Assembly (NCBI GenBank): GCA_937863625.1 | Contig: CALMGO010000490.1 | Span: forward strand, 1 to 8,025 | DNA: 8,025 nt | From: an uncultured bacterium | GTDB lineage: Bacteria > Planctomycetota > DG-23 > SLPQ01 | Reading direction: 5' to 3' | In this document: positions 1 through 6,299 of the stretch, piece by piece | Numbering within the stretch: the first letter of the stretch is position 1 | Layout: the number at the start of each line of letters is the position of its first letter | The notes under the pieces: model-generated | The model's input: only the letters and a program-made list of their open reading frames with translations | Told to the model about the DNA's origin: nothing | Databases searched by the model: none | Program-made: the position numbers and the translations under genes

Positions 1-1
1 C

Positions 2-319
2 GAGGCGGCCGCGACGATAGACGCGTGCGTAGGGGCGTGGCGAGTAACGCGCGACAGCCGATGGCTGGATGAAGCGAAGATCTGCTACGACTGGTTTCTG
101 GGGGTGAATGATCTGGGGGTATCGATTTACGACCACTATTCGGGTGGATGCAAGGACGGGCTCCAAGCGGACGGCGTGAACCAGAACGAAGGCGCGGAGT
201 CCACTCTTTCGTGGCTCATGGCGCTACTGTCCATGGAGGAGGTCAGGTTCGAAGTTGATTACCAGAAGAAGGAACAAGATGGACCCGAGGCCGTGACGAC
301 CGGCGCCGGCGGCGGTTAG
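2..319 (+). CDS. C-terminal end of a glycosyltransferase-type protein (5' end outside window)
   Basis: The frame is open from the left window edge to a TAG at 317-319 and gives 105 visible residues. The segment around residues 21-76 (WLDEAKICYDWFLG, then NDLGV, YDHYSGGC, DGL, GVNQNEGAEST) resembles the alpha-helical C-terminal domain of large GT4-like glycosyltransferases. From memory of the family, such proteins often lie beside GH130 genes; the catalytic domain itself is not visible here. After about residue 80 the protein ends in a charged, low-complexity Gly-rich tail. The next gene starts 21 bases after the stop, so the two are probably one transcript. The likely role is building or remodelling a glycan that the GH130 neighbour also handles, which is inference. 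An alternative is a helical-barrel glycosidase-type domain without a GT partner. Confidence 0.6.
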   Translation, partial: EAAATIDACVGAWRVTRDSRWLDEAKICYDWFLGVNDLGVSIYDHYSGGCKDGLQADGVNQNEGAESTLSWLMALLSMEEVRFEVDYQKKEQDGPEAVTTGAGGG

Positions 320-340
320 ATATAACGCATGGAGGGTAAG

Positions 341-1309
341 ATGCCGAGAACGAACGGACTTTTGAAGCGACATGAAAAGAATCCTATTCTGACGGCCGAT
401 GACTGGCCGTATCCGGTCCATACAGTAATGAACGCGGGGGCGACGCGCCTGTCTGACGGGACGACACTTCTTCTCTGCCGGGTGGAGGATTACCGCGGGC
501 ACTCGCATCTTTGCGCGGCACGTTCGAAGAACGGGGTGGACAAGTGGGTCATCGACACAAAGGCGACGCTGTCGCCCGACACCAAGGACCACCCGGAGGA
601 ATTGTGGGGGATCGAGGACGCAAGGATAGTGTGGCTTCCCAGTCTGGGGCGGTACTCGGTGACGTATACGGCATACTCACAGGGCGGGCCATGCGTGGCG
701 ATAGCGCTTACGGAGGATTTCAAGAAGTTTGAGCGCTACGGCGTGGTGATGCCGCCTGAAGACAAGGACGCGGCCATGGTGCCGCACAAGGTGGGCGACA
801 ACTGGGCGATGATTCACAGGCCGTCATCTCTTTTCGGCGGCGCGCACATATGGATATCCTACTCACCGGACCTGCGGCACTGGGGCAGCCACAAACTCAT
901 GCTCATGGCGCGGAGCGGAGCGTGGTGGGACGCCAACAAGATCGGCATTTCGCCGCCGCTCATAGAGACGCCTCAGGGATGGCTCATGATCTACCATGGG
1001 GTGAGGACTACGGCGTCAGGTTCGCTTTATCGCGTAGGGCTGGCGCTTTTCGACTTGAAGACCCCCGAGGAGTGCCTTCTGCGCGGCAACGAATGGATCA
1101 TGGGACCGAGCGCGCCGTATGAAATGGTGGGCGATGTCGGCGGCGTCGTATTTCCCTGCGGGTATACGATAGGCGACGACGGAGACGCTCTCAATCTCTA
1201 CTACGGAGGGGCTGATTCCTGTATAGCACTTGCTCAGGGCAGCATCGGCGAGATGCTCAAGTGGCTCAAGAAGAACGGCGAGCCATGGTCGACGCCGAAA
1301 CTAATGTGA
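341..1309 (+). CDS. GH130 family beta-mannoside phosphorylase or glycosidase
   Basis: This is a complete glycoside hydrolase family 130 protein. The family acts on beta-mannosides, mostly by phosphorolysis to mannose-1-phosphate. ATG 341 is preferred because GGAGGG at 331-336 lies four bases before it. An in-frame ATG at 329 would add four residues but lacks a ribosome site. Counting from the 329 start, visible family signatures are NAGA near 35-38, RVED at 51-54, WGIEDAR at 93-99 (D97 is the likely general acid), IHRP at 162-165, WDANKIG at 200-206, YHGV at 222-225, and a C-terminal YYGGAD at 291-296. The basic residues in IHRP and YHG fit phosphate binding and favour a phosphorylase over the hydrolytic GH130 branch, but I cannot assign linkage (beta-1,2 or beta-1,4). 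Length is about 322 residues, normal for the family. There is no signal peptide, so it should act in the cytoplasm. It follows a glycosyltransferase-type gene. Confidence 0.9.
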   Translation: MPRTNGLLKRHEKNPILTADDWPYPVHTVMNAGATRLSDGTTLLLCRVEDYRGHSHLCAARSKNGVDKWVIDTKATLSPDTKDHPEELWGIEDARIVWLPSLGRYSVTYTAYSQGGPCVAIALTEDFKKFERYGVVMPPEDKDAAMVPHKVGDNWAMIHRPSSLFGGAHIWISYSPDLRHWGSHKLMLMARSGAWWDANKIGISPPLIETPQGWLMIYHGVRTTASGSLYRVGLALFDLKTPEECLLRGNEWIMGPSAPYEMVGDVGGVVFPCGYTIGDDGDALNLYYGGADSCIALAQGSIGEMLKWLKKNGEPWSTPKLM

Positions 1310-1366
1310 GCGAGAGCCACGACAGCAACGGTTGAATCTGCGAACGCATTTTCATAGTCTCAGCAC

Positions 1367-1410
1367 GGCCGCCGGAAGAGTGAGGGCTCAGTCTCGACCG
1401 GCGGCCTTTT
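1367..1410 (+). terminator. Intrinsic terminator after the GH130 gene
   Basis: A perfect 9-bp stem (GGCCGCCGG at 1367-1375 and CCGGCGGCC at 1398-1406) encloses a 22-base loop and is followed by TTTTCATTT. It lies about 58 bases after the GH130 stop. The T-run is on the plus side only, so it ends the GT-GH130 transcript and does not serve the convergent operon that ends at 1461. I see nothing else in 1310-1460. Confidence 0.85.
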
Positions 1411-1460
1411 CATTTCACAGTCTTTCCTAACAATCTCCTGCAGAAACTGTGCGCAGCGTT

Positions 1461-2207
1461 TTATTCCTCCTCGCCGCTGTCCGGTATGACCTCACTCTGG
1501 GTGACGGGCATTTCGGGTTCCTTGTCGTAGAGCGGCGCGGCCATTTCTATGGCGGCGACTGCTTCGGGCGGCATCATGGCAAGAACCCGGCCGTCGCTGT
1601 AGAGGACGTTGACGACGCCAATCGGATGGACAAATCTGTCCCATATGACGGGGACGACCTGCTTGAGGTCTTTTCCCTTTATCACACGCGCATAGTAGTA
1701 GGAACCTGTGCCATCGATGTCCCAGGTATCAAGAGCGACGTCGGCAGGCGCAGAGGGGCACACGAAGAGTGAGGTGTCTCTCACATATCCCATGTCGTGT
1801 AATATCTGGAGGTCAGGGGGGAACTCGTAATCGCAGTCGGCCTGATACATGAGGATTCCGAGGCCGATCTGCTTCAGGTTGGACTTGCAGGTGGTAACGT
1901 ATGCGGCGTCATGGGCCATCGTCAACTGGGGCTGGACAGCCATATATCCAATAAACGGTATCAGCGCGCAGGTGAGCACGAGAGAGACAGCGCCGAGGAC
2001 GATGCCGGCGATGGCCCTGGCCCTGTCGCGCGGGTCGGCGTCAGGGCCAGAGGAATTGATGATGGCGACTATACCAAGTATGAGCGCGAAAAAGCCGACC
2101 GGCGGGATGAAGAAGAGACACCCGAGGATGAGGCTCCATAGGGCAAGCGCGGAGCGCTGGGGCCGAGGCTCGTAATCATCGGGCGGCTGGGCGCTGTCGT
2201 CGGTCAT
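1461..2207 (-). CDS. DUF4190-like membrane anchor fused to a pseudopilin-like C-terminal domain
   Basis: The protein has 248 residues in two parts. Residues 1-18 are a polar, acidic/proline N-terminus. Residues about 19-52 and 64-92 are hydrophobic helices separated by a polar loop with DPRDRARAIAG, the pattern of DUF4190 domains. The remainder matches the soluble part of Planctomycetes-type pseudopilin-like proteins: CKSNLKQ at 107-113, FPPDLQIL, VCPSAP at 149-154, YYYAR at 170-174, IWDR, and H194 ten residues before D205-G206, a variant of the family's H-x9-DG motif. It ends in an acidic tail (DSGEEE). ATG 2207 follows the upstream stop with one base between (TAA-C-ATG), so translation is probably coupled to the gene at 2209-2778, its paralogue. 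No canonical prepilin cleavage site is present. Its function is unknown; a membrane-anchored, outward-facing accessory protein is the inference. Confidence 0.75.
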   Translation of the reverse strand: MTDDSAQPPDDYEPRPQRSALALWSLILGCLFFIPPVGFFALILGIVAIINSSGPDADPRDRARAIAGIVLGAVSLVLTCALIPFIGYMAVQPQLTMAHDAAYVTTCKSNLKQIGLGILMYQADCDYEFPPDLQILHDMGYVRDTSLFVCPSAPADVALDTWDIDGTGSYYYARVIKGKDLKQVVPVIWDRFVHPIGVVNVLYSDGRVLAMMPPEAVAAIEMAAPLYDKEPEMPVTQSEVIPDSGEEE

Positions 2208-2208
2208 G

Positions 2209-2778
2209 TTATTTTTCCGGTGACGGGGCCGGGGCGTTCTCCTCCGTGACGGCAGGCGGCGCGACGGGCAGCACGGGCGGCTTGAGGTAGAGGGCGGTCA
2301 TGGAGGAGAGAGCCTTTTCAAACTCGACAGTGCTGACGGCGGCCACGTGTAAGTCAGCGTAGAGAACGACAACAAGGCCGTCGGGATGTGCAACGACCCT
2401 GTCCCAGGCGATGGGGGTGACGCCGGGCTTAGTGATGTTCGTTGAATCCTTCAGGCGCGCGTAATAGTAGCCGGTCGTGGCATCGACGGCCTTGGGGTCA
2501 AAGGGGACGGCGCGAGGGGCGGCGGGGCAGACAAGTGCGTCAGGGTCTTCGCGCAGCGTCATGTAACCTTCGTCAACAAGGATCTGGAGGTTTGGAGGCA
2601 TGAGTTCATTGTAGTCGCACATGTACATGCCGATGGCGAGGCCGAGCTGTTTGAGGTTGGTCTTGCATTGGCGCAGGTCATCGGGGCGCTCCTGTGCCGC
2701 GGTGATGACGGCGGGCAGGACGAGGATGGCGAGGACGGCAAAGAGGACGAGGATTTCCGGTAGGAAGGCTTTTCGCAT
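2209..2778 (-). CDS. Pseudopilin-like protein with degenerate prepilin N-terminus
   Basis: The protein has 189 residues. Residues 4-26 form one hydrophobic helix beginning AFLPEILVLFAVLAIL. This resembles a type IV prepilin or pseudopilin start but is degenerate: Ala replaces the Gly before the cleavage point, and Glu is at mature position 4 instead of 5. The soluble part carries CKTNLKQ at 38-44, PPNLQIL, VCPAAP at 83-88, YYYAR at 104-108, AWDR at 124-127, and H131 ten residues before D142, where DLH stands in for the usual DGH. It ends in a Pro/Ala/Glu-rich tail. AGGGGG eight bases before ATG 2778 supports the start. Over the 36 residues from CK it matches its downstream paralogue at 21 positions. 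The two conserved Cys (38 and 84; 107 and 150 in the paralogue) could form a disulphide. The pair shares one operon. Role unknown; export or surface association is inference. Confidence 0.8.
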   Translation of the reverse strand: MRKAFLPEILVLFAVLAILVLPAVITAAQERPDDLRQCKTNLKQLGLAIGMYMCDYNELMPPNLQILVDEGYMTLREDPDALVCPAAPRAVPFDPKAVDATTGYYYARLKDSTNITKPGVTPIAWDRVVAHPDGLVVVLYADLHVAAVSTVEFEKALSSMTALYLKPPVLPVAPPAVTEENAPAPSPEK

Positions 2779-2828
2779 GGCGGTATCCCCCTATGAGACG
2801 AAGCCAAGTAAACACACACACGACGGCG

Positions 2829-2857
2829 AGTCTAACGCGAAAATCGGAAACATGCAA
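2829..2857 (-). promoter_or_regulatory. Possible promoter of the pseudopilin-like operon
   Basis: Read on the minus strand, TTGCAT (2857-2852) and TAGACT (2834-2829) are 17 bases apart, upstream of the start at 2778. The hexamers match the sigma70 consensus only partly, so this is a weak call supported by spacing and position. The leader would be about 45 bases. Apart from this and the palindrome at 2910-2928, I see nothing in 2779-2972. Confidence 0.3.
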
Positions 2858-2893
2858 GAAAATCCGCGCGGGGGAAACGTGGAGTGTGGAGTC

Positions 2894-2928
2894 AAGAAAC
2901 AAACCAGTCGGGCGCATGCCATGCGCCC
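2894..2928 (-). terminator. Possible terminator of the FAD oxidoreductase gene
   Basis: GGGCGCATG (2910-2918) and CATGCGCCC (2920-2928) form a perfect inverted repeat around a single base. In RNA this would fold as a six-pair stem with a seven-base loop. On the minus strand it is followed by a T-rich but interrupted stretch (GACTGGTTTGTTTCTT) and lies about 45 bases after the stop of the gene at 2973-4172. The broken T-run makes it a moderate call; a DNA-binding palindrome is the alternative. Confidence 0.45.
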
Positions 2929-2972
2929 CTGCAAAGGCAAAGCAAGTCTCAGGCCGCGGAAGAGGAGGCGGC

Positions 2973-4172
2973 TCAGGCGCGCAGGCTGATGCCTGCGAGG
3001 CGGCCGGTGGCGAGGGCGAGGGTGATATTGAAGCCGCCGGAAGGGGCGTTGTAATCGAGGATTTCGCCGGCGAAGGAGAGGCCGGGGATGATCTTTGAGT
3101 GCATGGTGCGCATGTCGACTTCATCGAGGGGGACGCCGCCGGAGGCGACGAAGGCCTTGGCGAGAGAAGGGACATGGTCGATAGTGCAGGGGAACTCGTG
3201 GATGAGACCGGCAAGAGCGGAAGCGGCGCCACGGGTGACCTGCGAGGCGGTGACAGAGGCGCCTCCTGAAATCTCACAGACACGCCGCGCGAGGCGGCGG
3301 GGGAGAAGTTCGCTGATGGCGGACTGGATTTCCATCTTCGGATTTTGGTCCCTGAGGCCGAGGAGGAGGCTCTCGGTGCGGGCGCGCGGCTGCTCGGGGT
3401 GAAGGTCGAGTGCGAACTCGTCACCGCCGCCGGCGGCATAGCGGCGGAAGATGAAGGCCGAGGTATTCATCACGGCGGGGCCGGAGAGGCCGTCATCGGT
3501 GATGAGGATGTCGCCTTCGGGAAACCACGTGTCATCGACGCGGACCCGGCCGGGAAATGAAATGCCGTCGAGGTCGTGGAAGGGATTGTCACGAAGGGGG
3601 ACGGCGGCAAGCCCCGGAACCCAGGGGCGCAGGGAATGTCCGAGCAGGAGTATGGCGTCCTCGAGCTGGGGCTGGGGACGGTCCCAGGCGGGTGAACCGG
3701 CGGCGATGATGAGGTGGCGGCAGGAGATATCGCCGCCTTTGGTCTGGAGGACGAAAGCACTGCCATCGTGGGCGAGATGCGTGACACGGGTGGAGGGGAG
3801 TATTTCTGAGCCGTTGGCCTCGACGGCGGCGACGAGGGCATCGAGGACGGAGGCGGCGGTATTGGACTTAGGATAGACTTCGCAGTCGTTGTGAACGACC
3901 GTGGGGCAGGAGAGCTCGCTCAGCCATTCGCGAATCTTCGCGGGACCGAACGCGCCGAGGGCGTATTTGACGCTGCGGCTTTCGGGGTCGAGCATGGAGA
4001 GGAACTCTTTTTCGGAGAAGGTGTTGGTGACATTGCAGCGGCCGTTTGCGGAGACGAGGACTTTCCAACCGGGGAATTTTTTGGCTTCGAGGACGAAGGC
4101 TCCCTTCGGGGAGAAAGCCGCGGCAGCAAGGCCGGCGGGACCGGAGCCTATGATGACAGTGTCGGTCTGCAT
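2973..4172 (-). CDS. YhiN/HI0933-family FAD-dependent oxidoreductase
   Basis: The protein has 399 residues and is of the HI0933/YhiN (BaiN-like) flavoprotein family, often annotated as aminoacetone oxidase family FAD-binding enzyme. The dinucleotide fold is at the N-terminus with GSGPAG at 9-14 and an acidic residue ending the second strand (E29). The family signature SANGRCNVTN is at 41-50, a second nucleotide-site strand ends IIAAGSPAWD near 155-164, and the C-terminal FAD contact region has FAGEILD at 367-373 and GGFN at 379-382. Length is normal. There is no signal peptide, so it is cytoplasmic. The physiological substrate of most family members is not known, and nothing here fixes it. 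ATG 4172 has GGAG a few bases upstream. The gene is divergent from the M20 peptidase at 4293 and ends before a possible hairpin terminator at 2910-2928. Confidence 0.88.
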   Translation of the reverse strand: MQTDTVIIGSGPAGLAAAAFSPKGAFVLEAKKFPGWKVLVSANGRCNVTNTFSEKEFLSMLDPESRSVKYALGAFGPAKIREWLSELSCPTVVHNDCEVYPKSNTAASVLDALVAAVEANGSEILPSTRVTHLAHDGSAFVLQTKGGDISCRHLIIAAGSPAWDRPQPQLEDAILLLGHSLRPWVPGLAAVPLRDNPFHDLDGISFPGRVRVDDTWFPEGDILITDDGLSGPAVMNTSAFIFRRYAAGGGDEFALDLHPEQPRARTESLLLGLRDQNPKMEIQSAISELLPRRLARRVCEISGGASVTASQVTRGAASALAGLIHEFPCTIDHVPSLAKAFVASGGVPLDEVDMRTMHSKIIPGLSFAGEILDYNAPSGGFNITLALATGRLAGISLRA

Positions 4173-4201
4173 GGTGGCTCCAGGAAATCAAGTACAGGTT
4201 T

Positions 4202-4214
4202 CCGGTTGAACCGG
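4202..4214. promoter_or_regulatory. Palindrome in the divergent promoter region (possible operator)
   Basis: CCGGTT-G-AACCGG is a perfect six-base inverted repeat around one G, placed between the divergent starts at 4172 and 4293. A second, wider inverted pair, TTCCGG (4200-4205) and CCGGAA (4224-4229), overlaps it. Both genes need promoters in this 120-base gap, so a shared regulator site is possible. I could not identify clear -35/-10 elements on either strand, so the role is inference. Confidence 0.25.
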
Positions 4215-4292
4215 GCGCGTCAGCCGGAACAATTACTAAACTACACAAGTGCGGATTTGGCGCAAGGGGAATTTGCGATAAGGGAGGAATTG

Positions 4293-5450
4293 ATGGACGA
4301 GCGGGCGAAGGCGGTGGTGGAGCATCTCAAGGCAGCGCATGAAGAGGTGATGAGAGAGCAGGTGAAGTTTGCCGAGATACCGTGCAAAGACTACAGGGCC
4401 GACGAACGGGCGAAGTACCTCATGGGCGCATGGCGGGCGGCGGGGCTGGCGGTGAAACGGGACAAAGTGGGGAACATCACGGCAGTTATAAAGGGCAAGA
4501 GTCCCAAGACTCGGCCGACACTTATCTTGTGTGCGCACGTGGACTCGGTATTTTTCGACGTGGAGAAGATAAAGGTGAAGCGACAGGGAGGGAAGCTTCA
4601 CGCGCCGGGGATATGCGACGACGCGGCGGGCGTGGCGAACCTAATCGTACTGGCGCGCGCAATAAGCAAGCATCGCGCGGCCGTGGCGGGCGACGTGGTG
4701 CTCGCGGGGTCGGTGGGCGAGGAAAGCGTGGGAAAGATATGGGGGATGGAATATTTCTGGAAAACGGCGAAATGGCGGGAGCCGTGGTTTGTGGCGATTG
4801 ACGGGGGGACACCGGGGCAGGTGGTGAGAAAGGCTCTTGCGAGCTGGAGCCCGACGGTAACAGTAAGCGGGCCGGGAGGGCATAGCTTTTCACATTTCGG
4901 GCGGCCAAATCCTGTTCACATGCTGGCGCGGCTCGTGTCGAAGGTGACGACGATAAAAGCGGACCGGTCGAAAAACGCGATCTATAACGCGAACGTCATC
5001 GCGGGCGGCAAGGGAGTTAATATCATCCCCGAAGAGGCGTCGGTGACGATTAACGTGCGGTCAAGCGACATGAAGGAACTGGCAAAGATGCGGCGGCGGG
5101 TGGAGGGATTTATCCGCGAGGCGAAGCGCGAGGAACTCGCATGGGCGACGCGCGACAGGAAACTCTCGGTGAGCGTGACGGCCAAGGGACGCCCGGGCGG
5201 AGAAACGGCGGCCAGACACCCGCTCGTCAAGGCGGCCGTCGAGGCGCTCGCAGCGGAGGGGCTCGAAGCGAAATTCGCGGTATCGTCGACGGACGCGAAC
5301 ATGGCGATGAGCATGGGGGCGCCTGCGATAACGATTAGTTCCGGCGGCACGGGGCACAACGCGCACAGCCTGGATGAGTGGTTTGACGAGAGGGGACGGA
5401 CGAAGGACCTGGCGGCGCTGGGGCGGCTGGTATTTGAGGTGGCCGGGTAG
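4293..5450 (+). CDS. M20-family metallopeptidase/amidohydrolase
   Basis: The protein has 385 residues, typical of M20 zinc hydrolases (carboxypeptidase, aminoacylase and desuccinylase types). ATG 4293 follows AGGGAGG (4281-4287) at five bases and matches the family's N-terminus; the frame stays open upstream only as an antisense artefact. Metal-centre residues are visible in order: H82-x-D84 in CAHVDS, the bridging Asp at 109 or 110 in GICDDAAG, the E143-E144 pair in VGEES, D170 in AIDGG, and H358 in GHNAHS. The lid/dimerisation domain (about 184-295) begins with VTVSGPGGHSFSHFG, whose H197 contributes to catalysis in relatives, and contains NIIPEEASVTINVRSSD. The catalytic set is intact, so an active enzyme is expected. 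No signal peptide is seen. The substrate cannot be told from sequence. It is divergent from the FAD oxidoreductase. Confidence 0.9.
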   Translation: MDERAKAVVEHLKAAHEEVMREQVKFAEIPCKDYRADERAKYLMGAWRAAGLAVKRDKVGNITAVIKGKSPKTRPTLILCAHVDSVFFDVEKIKVKRQGGKLHAPGICDDAAGVANLIVLARAISKHRAAVAGDVVLAGSVGEESVGKIWGMEYFWKTAKWREPWFVAIDGGTPGQVVRKALASWSPTVTVSGPGGHSFSHFGRPNPVHMLARLVSKVTTIKADRSKNAIYNANVIAGGKGVNIIPEEASVTINVRSSDMKELAKMRRRVEGFIREAKREELAWATRDRKLSVSVTAKGRPGGETAARHPLVKAAVEALAAEGLEAKFAVSSTDANMAMSMGAPAITISSGGTGHNAHSLDEWFDERGRTKDLAALGRLVFEVAG

Positions 5451-5484
5451 GAATCCGGTTGCGCTACCCACCACGGCGGGTAAA

Positions 5485-5508
5485 CCCTCCCCCGACTCCC
5501 TCCCCCGA
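5485..5508. repeat. Short tandem repeat, two copies of an 11-base C-rich unit
   Basis: CCCTCCCCCGA occurs at 5485-5495 and again at 5498-5508, period 13. The second copy runs into the hairpin CCCGA-TAAA-TCGGG (5504-5517), which has no T-run after it. It is part of the repeat-rich spacer 5451-5694, which holds no gene. Confidence 0.7.
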
Positions 5509-5512
5509 TAAA

Positions 5513-5565
5513 TCGGGACGTTCCGCACAGGCGGGTGAAGGTCGGGACGTTCGGCAGAGGCGGGT
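5513..5565. repeat. Imperfect tandem repeat, two 24-base copies
   Basis: The unit starts TCGGGACGTTC and ends AGGCGGGT. Copies at 5513-5536 and 5542-5565 agree at 22 of 24 positions, period 29. The ending GGCGGGTAAA also appears at 5474-5483 and 5559-5568. The pattern looks like a dispersed intergenic repeat family, but only two copies lie in this window. Two copies without matched spacers do not make a CRISPR array. Confidence 0.75.
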
Positions 5566-5607
5566 AAAAAGCGCACCGTGCGAAACTACGAAGCTGGTTA
5601 ATACATC

Positions 5608-5630
5608 CACTGGCGGGCAAGCCACCAGTG
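5608..5630. repeat. Hairpin-forming element in the spacer
   Basis: CACTGG (5608-5613) pairs with CCAGTG (5625-5630). Inside it, GG (5615-5616) pairs with CC (5622-5623) across one C/A mismatch, with loop GCAAG. No T-run follows on either strand, so it is not a standard terminator. It may be a REP-like dispersed element or an RNA structure in the permease 3' region. Confidence 0.5.
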
Positions 5631-5694
5631 CCACACAGCGAGTTGAACAGGCGGATCAACGATCCTCCCTACATCGCTGAGGAGATGCGGTGCG

Positions 5695-6219
5695 TCAGGT
5701 CTTGACGCCGGAGAAGAGCGCGTGGGCGAGGAGACCTGCCAGGGGCGGAAAGAAGAAGGTCGTAGCGAAGCGGATGAGGGTGAATTTCCAGCCCATGATG
5801 CCGACCTCCATCGGGAGGCGGGCGACGGCCCAGAGAGACCACGCGGTGAGAAAAGCGACGAGCGTGCCGAGACCGGCGCCGGCGGTCTTAAGCCCGAGGA
5901 GGATGGGGAGACTCACATAGGGTCCGCCGGGGCATAGCCCCCCTGCCACGGTGCCAATGAGGATGCCGCGCATTCCCGACTCGGAGCCAACCCATGAGGA
6001 GACGGTTTTGGCGGGGATCATGACCTGAATCATGCCTGCGACGATGAACGCGAAGATGAGAAGCGGCAGGACATCGAGGGTGAGTTTGGCGGCTGCGGCG
6101 AGGCCGGGCCGGGTGTGTCCGTCGCCCCTGTGGAGACTCCAGGCAACGAGACCAACGGCAAGGGCAGCCATGATGATAGTGGGTATGAGCATTTGAGATA
6201 TGCCTTTCTTCTTGTCCAT
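5695..6219 (-). CDS. Half-length permease, ArsP/DUF318 (PF03773-like) type
   Basis: The protein has 174 residues and about five hydrophobic helices (roughly 10-30, 46-69, 84-110, 116-134, 146-170). It carries the motif GGLCPGGPYVSLPILLGL near 93-110, followed by LVAFLTAWSLWAVARLPMEV. This matches one half of the two-half permeases that include the ArsP organoarsenical exporters; stand-alone halves like this are usually named only permease. C96 within CPGG could bind a metal or thiophilic ligand, which is inference. The transported substrate is unknown. ATG 6219 is chosen because GGAG lies six bases before it; a GTG at 6243 in the same frame has no ribosome site. The N-terminus MDKKKG is polar and positive. 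The gene starts about 32 bases behind the tRNA terminator, which leaves little room for its own promoter. Confidence 0.75.
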   Translation of the reverse strand: MDKKKGISQMLIPTIIMAALAVGLVAWSLHRGDGHTRPGLAAAAKLTLDVLPLLIFAFIVAGMIQVMIPAKTVSSWVGSESGMRGILIGTVAGGLCPGGPYVSLPILLGLKTAGAGLGTLVAFLTAWSLWAVARLPMEVGIMGWKFTLIRFATTFFFPPLAGLLAHALFSGVKT

Positions 6220-6250
6220 TGCGGACTCCGAGGATAGTGACACAAGGCAT

Positions 6251-6288
6251 AAAAACCGAAGGCGGTTGCCCGGCCCAAGGCAACCGCC
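6251..6288 (-). terminator. Intrinsic terminator after tRNA-Glu
   Basis: On the minus strand GGCGGTTGCC (6288-6279) pairs perfectly with GGCAACCGCC (6270-6261), loop TTGGGCCG. It is followed by TTCGG and a run of five T (6255-6251). The stem starts 12 bases after the CCA end of tRNA-Glu. This should end the tRNA transcript just before the permease gene. Confidence 0.85.
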
Positions 6289-6299
6289 CCATTCACAAA

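Noticed and set aside
2678..3439. Long minus-strand open frame (253 codons)
   Set aside because: It is a Ser/Pro/Ala-rich out-of-frame shadow of the FAD oxidoreductase, typical of high-GC DNA.
4206..4239. Promoter for the M20 peptidase (TTGAAC with TACTAA)
   Set aside because: The spacing is 22 bases, and the position 17 bases away (ACAATT) is a poor -10.
3891..4292. Upstream extension of the M20 peptidase frame by about 134 codons
   Set aside because: It runs antisense through the N-terminal coding region of the FAD oxidoreductase and has no family similarity. AGGGAGG before ATG 4293 and the normal M20 length fix the start there.
5504..5517. Terminator of the M20 peptidase gene
   Set aside because: The CCCGA-TAAA-TCGGG stem is short and has no T-run behind it.
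5513..5565. CRISPR-like repeat
   Set aside because: There are only two imperfect copies separated by five bases, with no spacers of CRISPR length and no cas genes.
5565..5582. Terminator of the permease gene on the minus strand
   Set aside because: Five T follow CGCACGGTGCG, but the stem is only about four pairs with a three-base loop, too weak to call.
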